Under the pieces are notes generated by a model that had not been told where the DNA came from, made no database searches, and worked only from the letters and a program-made list of their open reading frames with translations. 18,341 nt of DNA from Zeimonas sp039807785 (GTDB taxonomy: Bacteria; Pseudomonadota; Gammaproteobacteria; Burkholderiales; Burkholderiaceae_E): the NCBI GenBank assembly GCA_039807785.1, contig JBDHRX010000060.1, positions 1-18,341 on the forward strand, in the 5' to 3' direction. The stretch's first letter is position 1. Each line of letters opens with the position of its first letter. A program made the position numbers and the translations under genes. This document shows, one piece after another, positions 13,662 to 18,341 of the stretch.

Positions 13662-14585
13662 TCACGTGTCCCGGCCGGCGCCTCGAGCCAGGGAGGACGG
13701 CGGTGCCCCGGCCGCTTCCAGCGCCGGGTCGGCGTCGAACGCGATATCGCCGTCCGGAACCGGCTCGCCGGTGGCGTGCAGGCGCGCGAAGTCGAACCGC
13801 TCGCGGTCCATCAGGTGCGAGGGCGTCACCCGCCCGAGGGCGGCGAAGATGTTCTCGACCCGGCCGGGGAAGCGCCGCTCCCATTCGCGCATCAGCTGCT
13901 TGACCTCGCGGCGCTTCAGGTTCGCCTGGGAACCGCACAGGTTGCAGGGGATGATCGGGAACGCGCGCCACTCGGCGTAGGCGGCGAGGTCTTCCTCCGT
14001 CGCGTAGGCGAGCGGCCGGATCACCACGTGGCGGCCGTCGTCGGAGACCAGCTTCGGCGGCATGCCCTTGAGCTTGCCGCCGAAGAACAGGTTCAGGAAG
14101 AAGGTCTCGAGGATGTCGTCGCGGTGATGGCCGAGCGCGATCTTGGTGGCGCCGAGCTCGTCGGCGACCCGGTACAGGATGCCGCGCCGCAGCCGCGAGC
14201 ACAGCGAGCACATCGTGCGCCCCTCCGGGATCACGCGGGTGACGATCGAGTAGGTGTCCTGGTTCTCGATGTGGAACGGCACCCCCAGGCCCTCGAGGTA
14301 GCGCGGCAGCACGTCGGCCGGGAAGCCCGGCTGCTTCTGGTCGAGGTTGACCGCGACGATGTCGAACGCCACCGGGGCGCGGCTGCGCAGCGTGAGCAGC
14401 AGGTCGAGCAGCGCGTAGCTGTCCTTGCCGCCCGACAGGCAGACCATGACGCGGTCTCCGGCCTCGATCATCCCGAAGTCGCCGATCGCCTGCCCGGCGA
14501 GGCGCAGCAGCCGCTTGTGCAGCTTGTTGCGCTCGTAGGCGAGCTTCTCCTCGCGCCGGACGGCGGGGATCCCGACCGCGCTCAC
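13662..14585 (-). CDS. ttcA: tRNA 2-thiocytidine(32) synthetase TtcA
   Basis: The 307-residue cytoplasmic enzyme adds sulfur to cytidine 32 of certain tRNAs, using ATP and a [4Fe-4S] cluster. It has the PP-loop SGGKDS at 51-56 and the two TtcA CxxC pairs, Cys126/Cys129 (MCSLC) and Cys214/Cys217 (PCNLC). LGHHRDD at 151-157 and SHLMD near the C terminus are also conserved. I chose the GTG at 14585 because it overlaps the folB stop as GTGA and gives the usual N terminus before EEKLAYERNKLHKRL; the longer reading would add 41 low-complexity residues. Its C-terminal tail (about 25 residues after PVPDGDIAF) is Ala/Gly-rich. The order FolM-like, FolB, TtcA appears conserved in betaproteobacteria. 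Confidence 0.95.
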   Translation of the reverse strand: MSAVGIPAVRREEKLAYERNKLHKRLLRLAGQAIGDFGMIEAGDRVMVCLSGGKDSYALLDLLLTLRSRAPVAFDIVAVNLDQKQPGFPADVLPRYLEGLGVPFHIENQDTYSIVTRVIPEGRTMCSLCSRLRRGILYRVADELGATKIALGHHRDDILETFFLNLFFGGKLKGMPPKLVSDDGRHVVIRPLAYATEEDLAAYAEWRAFPIIPCNLCGSQANLKRREVKQLMREWERRFPGRVENIFAALGRVTPSHLMDRERFDFARLHATGEPVPDGDIAFDADPALEAAGAPPSSLARGAGRDT

Positions 14586-14962
14586 GGGCGCCTCCAGAGC
14601 TCGACCCGGACCGCGCGCGCGCGCGGCAGCGGCTGCGGCTTCGTGACCGCGACCTTCAGCGCCCGCAGGCCGGGCAGCCGCGCGAGGTCGTCCGCCAGGT
14701 CGGCGCACAGCGTCTCGACCAGCCTGAAGCGCCGGTCGGCGACGATGCGCTCGACCGCCTCGACCACGCGCTCGTAGTTCACCGTCTCGGCCAGCGCGTC
14801 GCGGCGCGGCGCGGCCGTGGCCGCGGCGTGCGGGACGTACAGCTCGACGTCGATCACCACGGGACGGCGCCGCGCCTGCTCGCGATCGTAGACGCCGAGG
14901 AAGCAGTCGATCTCGATGTCCTGGACCAGGATCCGGAAGCAGTCGTCGAAGGCGTCTTGCAT
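14582..14962 (-). CDS. folB: Dihydroneopterin aldolase
   Basis: This 126-residue protein has the length and pattern of FolB, which converts 7,8-dihydroneopterin to 6-hydroxymethyl-7,8-dihydropterin and glycolaldehyde in folate synthesis. Visible features are the N-terminal IEIDCFLGVYDREQ (15-29), ETVNY at 59-63 with the active-site tyrosine region, FRLVETLCADLADDL at 79-93, and the late VTKPQP with Lys108 at the usual catalytic lysine position. Its stop overlaps the ttcA GTG, so the two are translationally coupled. It lies 73 bases after the pteridine reductase gene, consistent with a small pterin-related operon. The closely related dihydroneopterin triphosphate epimerase (FolX) is the main alternative but is less likely in this context. 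Confidence 0.88.
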   Translation of the reverse strand: MQDAFDDCFRILVQDIEIDCFLGVYDREQARRRPVVIDVELYVPHAAATAAPRRDALAETVNYERVVEAVERIVADRRFRLVETLCADLADDLARLPGLRALKVAVTKPQPLPRARAVRVELWRRP

Positions 14963-15035
14963 GATGGCTCGGTCGGGGAGAGGAGGGGGCCGGGCGGTGG
15001 CGCGGAAGGGGCGGAGGCGGGGCGGGCGCCGGGGC

Positions 15036-15794
15036 TCAGCGCGGGCCGGTCCAGCGGCTGGCGAGGCTGCTGCCGCCGTCGACGTCGAGCACGTGGCCGG
15101 TCACGTAGTCGTTGCCGAACAGCAGGAACTCGATCGCGCGGGCGATGTCCCGGCCGGTGCCGAGGCGCCCGAGCGGGATGGCGGCCTCGCCCGCGCGACG
15201 TTCCGCATCGTTGAATACCGGCGCCTCGGGCCAGTCGAGCGAGCCCGGAGAGACCGCGTTGACCCGCACCTGCGGCGCGAGCTCCAGCGCGAAGGCGCGC
15301 GTGAGCGCGACGAGGCCGGCCTTGGCGGCGGTGTAGACCGAGAACTGCGGCAGCGGCCGCTCGGTGTGGACGTCGCAGACGTTGACGATCGCGCCGCCGC
15401 GCCGGCGCAGCCAGGGCGCCGCCGCCTGCGTGGTGAACAGCGCGGCCTTCAGGTTGCCGTCCATCAGCTCGGCCCATTGCCGCTCGTCGATGCTGCCGAT
15501 CGGCGTGCGGTAGAAGCTCGACGCATTGTTGACCAGCGCGTCGAGCCGGCCCTTCCAGGCCGCCGCCGCGTCGACCGTCCGCGCGCACTCGGCGGCGCCC
15601 GAGAGGTCGGCCGCCACCGCCAGCGCCGAGTCCGGGCGCACCGTGTTCAGCGCGTCGGCGAGCCGCTGCGCCTCGCCGGCCGAATGCCGGTGGTGCAGCA
15701 CGACGCTGCAGCCCAGGGCATGCAGATGGCGCGCGACCTCGGCGCCGATGCGCCGGGCCGCACCGGTGACGAGGACGACGCGGTCCGTTTCCAT
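15036..15794 (-). CDS. SDR-family pteridine reductase (FolM-like)
   Basis: The 252-residue short-chain dehydrogenase/reductase should reduce dihydropterins or dihydrofolate with NADPH in the cytoplasm. The cofactor motif TGAARRIG at 10-17, with its double arginine, is typical of pteridine reductases. NNASS lies at 89-93, Asp141 (VCDVH) sits in the position where general SDRs carry Ser, and the catalytic YTAAK is at 154-158 (Tyr154, Lys158). VSPGSLDWPEA and the C-terminal VTGHVLDVDGG complete the fold. The ATG at 15794 is preferred over one at 15878, because the extra 28 residues would be proline-rich and would overlap the promoter of the divergent acyltransferase. It heads the folB-ttcA group, which supports a pterin role. 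Confidence 0.9.
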   Translation of the reverse strand: METDRVVLVTGAARRIGAEVARHLHALGCSVVLHHRHSAGEAQRLADALNTVRPDSALAVAADLSGAAECARTVDAAAAWKGRLDALVNNASSFYRTPIGSIDERQWAELMDGNLKAALFTTQAAAPWLRRRGGAIVNVCDVHTERPLPQFSVYTAAKAGLVALTRAFALELAPQVRVNAVSPGSLDWPEAPVFNDAERRAGEAAIPLGRLGTGRDIARAIEFLLFGNDYVTGHVLDVDGGSSLASRWTGPR

Positions 15795-15864
15795 GTCGGG
15801 AGGGGGCGGGAGCGCGGCCAGTTTAATCCATCCCGGCGCGGGGCCCGCCGGCCGGCCGGGCTGG

Positions 15865-15870
15865 TACGAT
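15865..15870 (+). promoter_or_regulatory. Candidate -10 element (TACGAT) before the acyltransferase gene
   Basis: The sequence GGTACGATCGTCGC just ahead of the gene resembles betaproteobacterial housekeeping promoters, with TACGAT as the -10 box. A start about seven bases downstream would leave a very short leader to the ATG at 15884, or about 30 bases to the ATG at 15908. No clear -35 box was seen in the GC-rich DNA upstream. Confidence 0.35.
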
Positions 15871-15883
15871 CGTCGCATCTTCC

Positions 15884-16834
15884 ATGGGTTCCCGGGCTTT
15901 CGCGAGCATGCCGAAAATCGTTCCTGCGACCGTGCGCGGGGTCGTCGCGTTCCTGCTGCTGGCGGCGAACACGCTGTTCTGGTGCACGCTGCTGTTCGCG
16001 TTGGCGCTGGTGAAGCTGGCCCTGCCGTTCGCCCGCGTGCGGACCGCGATCGACCCGGCGCTCAACGGCATCGCCACGCGCTGGATCGCCGGCAACAGCG
16101 GGTGGATGCGCCTGACGCAGCGCACCGTCTGGGACGTCGAGGGCCTCGACGGCTTCGCGTACCGCGGCTGGTACATGGTCTGCGCGAACCACCAGACCTG
16201 GGTCGACATCTTCGTGCTGCAGCACCTGCTCAACCGGCGCGTCCCGCTGCTGAAATTCTTCCTGAAGCACGAGCTGATCTACGTGCCGGTGATGGGGCTG
16301 GCGTGGTGGGCGCTCGACTTTCCGTTCATGCGCCGGCATTCGGACCGGTACCTGAGGAAGCATCCCGAGAAGCGCCTCGAGGATCTCGAGACCACGCGGC
16401 GCGCGTGCGAGAAGTTCGCGCAGCTGCCGACCAGCGTCATGAACTTCGTCGAGGGCACGCGCTTCACGCCCGCCAAGCACGCCGCGCAGCGCTCCCCGTA
16501 CCGGCACCTGCTCAAGCCGAAGGCGGGCGCGCTGGCGCTGTCGCTGGCTGCCCTGGGCGACCGTTTCGACTCGATGATCGACGTCACGATCGTGTACCCC
16601 GACGGCGCGCCCACCTTCTGGCAGTTCCTGCGCGGCGAGGTCGGCCGCATCGTCGTGCGCGTCGACCGGCACGCGATCCCGGCCGAGTTCTACAGCGGCA
16701 GCTTCATGAGCGACTCGAGGCTGCGCAAGCGCGTCCAGGCGTGGCTGCACGAACTCTGGCAGCGCAAGGACGGCCGCATCGACGAGATCCTCGCCGGGGC
16801 GCCGCCGGCCGGCCCGGCCGGCGCGGGGCGCTGA
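15884..16834 (+). CDS. Membrane acyltransferase, PlsC/YihG-like lysophospholipid acyltransferase
   Basis: This 316-residue protein has an N-terminal membrane helix (about 17-48) and the glycerolipid acyltransferase motifs: NHQTWVD at 102-108 (the HX4D catalytic pair, His103 and Asp108) and FVEGTR at 188-193. The segment RRHSDRYLRKHPEKR at 150-164 is characteristic, from memory, of the YihG/LCLAT-like branch rather than PlsC itself. It should acylate a lysophospholipid at the inner membrane. ATG 15908 (MPKIVPATVRG) is a realistic alternative start eight codons in, since neither start has a strong ribosome binding site and the promoter-like TACGAT is very close to the first. It is followed after 23 bases by the MidA-like gene. 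Confidence 0.88.
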   Translation: MGSRAFASMPKIVPATVRGVVAFLLLAANTLFWCTLLFALALVKLALPFARVRTAIDPALNGIATRWIAGNSGWMRLTQRTVWDVEGLDGFAYRGWYMVCANHQTWVDIFVLQHLLNRRVPLLKFFLKHELIYVPVMGLAWWALDFPFMRRHSDRYLRKHPEKRLEDLETTRRACEKFAQLPTSVMNFVEGTRFTPAKHAAQRSPYRHLLKPKAGALALSLAALGDRFDSMIDVTIVYPDGAPTFWQFLRGEVGRIVVRVDRHAIPAEFYSGSFMSDSRLRKRVQAWLHELWQRKDGRIDEILAGAPPAGPAGAGR

Positions 16835-16857
16835 TCCGCGCCGGCGCGGGGGGCGGC

Positions 16858-18066
16858 ATGCGGAGCGACGACAGGCTGCCGGAGCCGCCGGCCCCTGCCC
16901 TGGCGGTCTCCGGCGAGCTGGTCGCCCGGGTCGCGGCGGCGATCGGCGCGGCCGGCGGCTGGATCGGCTTCGACCGCTACATGGACATGGCGCTGTACGC
17001 GCCGGGGCTCGGCTACTACGCGGCCGGCAGCCGCAAGTTCGGCGCCGCGGGCGATTTCGTCACCGCGCCCGAGCTCACGCCGCTGTTCGGCCGGTGCCTG
17101 GCGGCGCAGTGCGCGCACTGGTTCGGCTCGGCGCCCGCGACCCTGGTCGAGTTCGGGGCCGGGTCGGGCGAGCTGGCGGCGCAGCTGCTGGAATCGCTGG
17201 CGGCGCTCGATGCGGCGCCCGAGCGCTACCAGATCGTCGAGCTCTCGGGCGAGCTGCGCGCGCGCCAGCGCGAACGCCTGGCGCAGCGCGTGCCCGGGCT
17301 GCTCGGGCGCGTGGCCTGGCTCGATGCGCTGCCGGAGCGGATCGAGGGCGTGGTGATCGCCAACGAGCTGCTCGATGCGCTGCCGGTGCGTCTGTTCCGC
17401 TGGTCGGCGGGCGAGGTGTTCGAGCGCGGCGTCGGCATCGGGCCGGACGGCGGCCCGGCCTTCGCCGATCGTCCCGCCGACGCGGCCTTCGCCGGGCGCG
17501 TGCGGCAGGCGGTGTCGGAAGCCTGGGCCGGCGACGCGCCGGACGGCGACTACGTGTCGGAGATCGGCGAGCGCGCCGAAGGCTGGGTCGCCACCGTGGG
17601 CGGGCGGCTGGCGCGCGGCGCGCTGCTGCTGGTCGACTACGGCTTCCCGCGCGCCGAGTACTACCATCCGCACCGCGCGACCGGCACCCTGCAGTGCCAC
17701 TACCGGCATCGCGTGCACGGCGATCCGTTCCTCTGGCCGGGGCTGCAGGACGTCACCGCGCACGTCGACTTCACGGCGGTGAGCCGGGCGGCGCGCGCGG
17801 TGGGCCTGGCGCCGCTCGGCTATGCCTCGCAGGCGCGCTTCCTGATCGACTGCGGCCTGCTCGAGCACCTCGGCGCGCTGCCGCGCGACGACGTGCGCGC
17901 CTGGACGCGCCAGGCGCAGGCGGCGCAGATGCTGCTGTCCGAGGCCGAGATGGGCGAGCTGTTCAAGGCGATCGCTTTCGGGCGCGGCGTTCCCGACGAC
18001 GCGCCCGGGTTCGCGACGCGCGACCGGCGCGCGGCGCTGGACGGGCCCGGGGCGCCGCGATGCTGA
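16858..18066 (+). CDS. Class I SAM-dependent methyltransferase, MidA/NDUFAF7 family (COG1565)
   Basis: The 402-residue protein has the family's N-terminal block IGFDRYMDMALYAPGLGYYAAG (36-57) and KFGAAGDFVTAPELTPLFG (60-78). These are followed by the SAM-binding glycine motif VEFGAGSGEL at 97-106, NELLDALPV at 169-177 and LLVDYGFP later. MidA-family enzymes in mitochondria methylate an arginine of the NDUFS2 subunit during complex I assembly; the bacterial function is less established. In betaproteobacteria the gene commonly neighbours the pteridine reductase/folB/ttcA group, as here. No metal or membrane motifs are seen; it is cytoplasmic. Its stop overlaps the start of the DUF2905 gene by seven bases. 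Confidence 0.9.
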   Translation: MRSDDRLPEPPAPALAVSGELVARVAAAIGAAGGWIGFDRYMDMALYAPGLGYYAAGSRKFGAAGDFVTAPELTPLFGRCLAAQCAHWFGSAPATLVEFGAGSGELAAQLLESLAALDAAPERYQIVELSGELRARQRERLAQRVPGLLGRVAWLDALPERIEGVVIANELLDALPVRLFRWSAGEVFERGVGIGPDGGPAFADRPADAAFAGRVRQAVSEAWAGDAPDGDYVSEIGERAEGWVATVGGRLARGALLLVDYGFPRAEYYHPHRATGTLQCHYRHRVHGDPFLWPGLQDVTAHVDFTAVSRAARAVGLAPLGYASQARFLIDCGLLEHLGALPRDDVRAWTRQAQAAQMLLSEAEMGELFKAIAFGRGVPDDAPGFATRDRRAALDGPGAPRC

Positions 18067-18254
18067 AGTGGTTGCTGGTGGTGACGCTGGCGCTGGCGCT
18101 GTTCTCGGGCCTGATGCCGCTGCTGCGCCGGCTCGGCCTGGGCCGCCTCCCGGGCGACTTCGCGTTCCGCGCCTTCGGGCGCGACTGGTCGATCCCGCTC
18201 GCCTCGACGATCCTGCTGTCGGCGCTCGTCGCGCTGCTCGCGAAGCTGCTCTGA
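18060..18254 (+). CDS. DUF2905 small membrane protein
   Basis: A 64-residue protein with two hydrophobic helices (about 4-24 and 45-63) flanking the family signature RLPGD at 29-33. It matches DUF2905, small inner-membrane proteins without known function. The ATG at 18060 lies inside the end of the MidA-like gene (seven-base overlap), so translation is likely coupled to it. Confidence 0.85.
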   Translation: MLKWLLVVTLALALFSGLMPLLRRLGLGRLPGDFAFRAFGRDWSIPLASTILLSALVALLAKLL

Positions 18255-18280
18255 ATGTGCCGGGCGCCGGCGGCGCGGCA

Positions 18281-18297
18281 ACCGGGCCCGGCCCGGT
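18281..18297. terminator. Possible bidirectional hairpin after the DUF2905 gene
   Basis: ACCGGGC (18281-18287) and GCCCGGT (18291-18297) form a perfect seven-base-pair stem with a three-base loop, 27 bases after the stop. There is no T run. An overlapping, longer imperfect stem with CCGGCCGGGCCGG to the right is also possible. Weak terminator candidate. Confidence 0.3.
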
Positions 18298-18315
18298 CGG
18301 CGCCGGCCGGGCCGG

Positions 18316-18341
18316 TCAGGGCGCGAGCGCCGCGGCGACGG
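18316..18341 (-). CDS. Possible C-terminal end of a convergent gene (very uncertain)
   Basis: On the minus strand the last bases read V-A-A-A-L-A-P followed by TGA (18318-18316), as an Ala-rich C terminus entering from beyond the window would. A hairpin sits directly downstream. With only eight codons visible this cannot be distinguished from chance. Confidence 0.2.

Noticed and set aside
14586..14708. Longer ttcA start at 14708
   Set aside because: It would add 41 Arg/Ala/Gly-rich residues overlapping folB. The GTG at 14585 overlaps the folB stop and gives the usual TtcA N terminus.
15795..15878. Longer start for the pteridine reductase at 15878
   Set aside because: It adds a proline-rich stretch ahead of the Rossmann motif and covers the divergent promoter region. 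The ATG at 15794 puts TGAARRIG at the normal distance from the N terminus.

Overview
The window is an 18.3-kb, very GC-rich stretch of a Gram-negative chromosome, most likely a betaproteobacterium (Burkholderiales or Rhodocyclales type). I base this on GC content, on periplasmic and outer-membrane protein families, and on the housekeeping gene order pteridine reductase / dihydroneopterin aldolase / TtcA next to MidA, which is familiar from that group. No species is claimed. No tRNA, rRNA, insertion sequence or CRISPR array was seen.

Positions 86-11696 (all minus strand, read right to left) form one long co-directional cluster for oxidising aromatic amines. It begins with aauB-aauE-aauD-aauA, the four-gene core of a tryptophan tryptophylquinone (TTQ) aromatic amine dehydrogenase: heavy chain, MauE-type membrane protein, MauD-type thioredoxin-like protein and light chain, joined by 1-4 base overlaps. 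The core is followed after only 16 bases by a DUF1329 protein, a DUF1302 outer-membrane protein, an RND/MMPL transporter, a small TerB-like protein, a Ycf48-like beta-propeller protein and a phenylacetaldehyde-type aldehyde dehydrogenase. The simplest model is that amines such as phenylethylamine or tyramine are deaminated in the periplasm, the aldehyde is oxidised to the arylacetate in the cytoplasm, and the RND/DUF1302/DUF1329/Ycf48 module moves hydrophobic substrate or product across the envelope. The last part is inference.

Positions 11697-11972 are a divergent control region with two perfect palindromes sharing TTGCA/TGCAA half-sites. It lies between aauB and an EutR-like AraC-family regulator (11973-13025, plus strand).

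Positions 13026-13661 hold no credible gene. They contain two related hairpin-rich elements of about 240 bp, each bounded by long inverted arms and sharing a core in opposite orientation. This is the least explained DNA in the window.

Positions 13662-15794 (minus) carry ttcA, folB and a FolM-like pteridine reductase. Positions 15884-18254 (plus) carry a YihG/PlsC-like acyltransferase, a MidA-family methyltransferase and a small DUF2905 membrane protein. These look like ordinary core genes. Each window edge may hold a fragment of another gene, but this is weakly supported.
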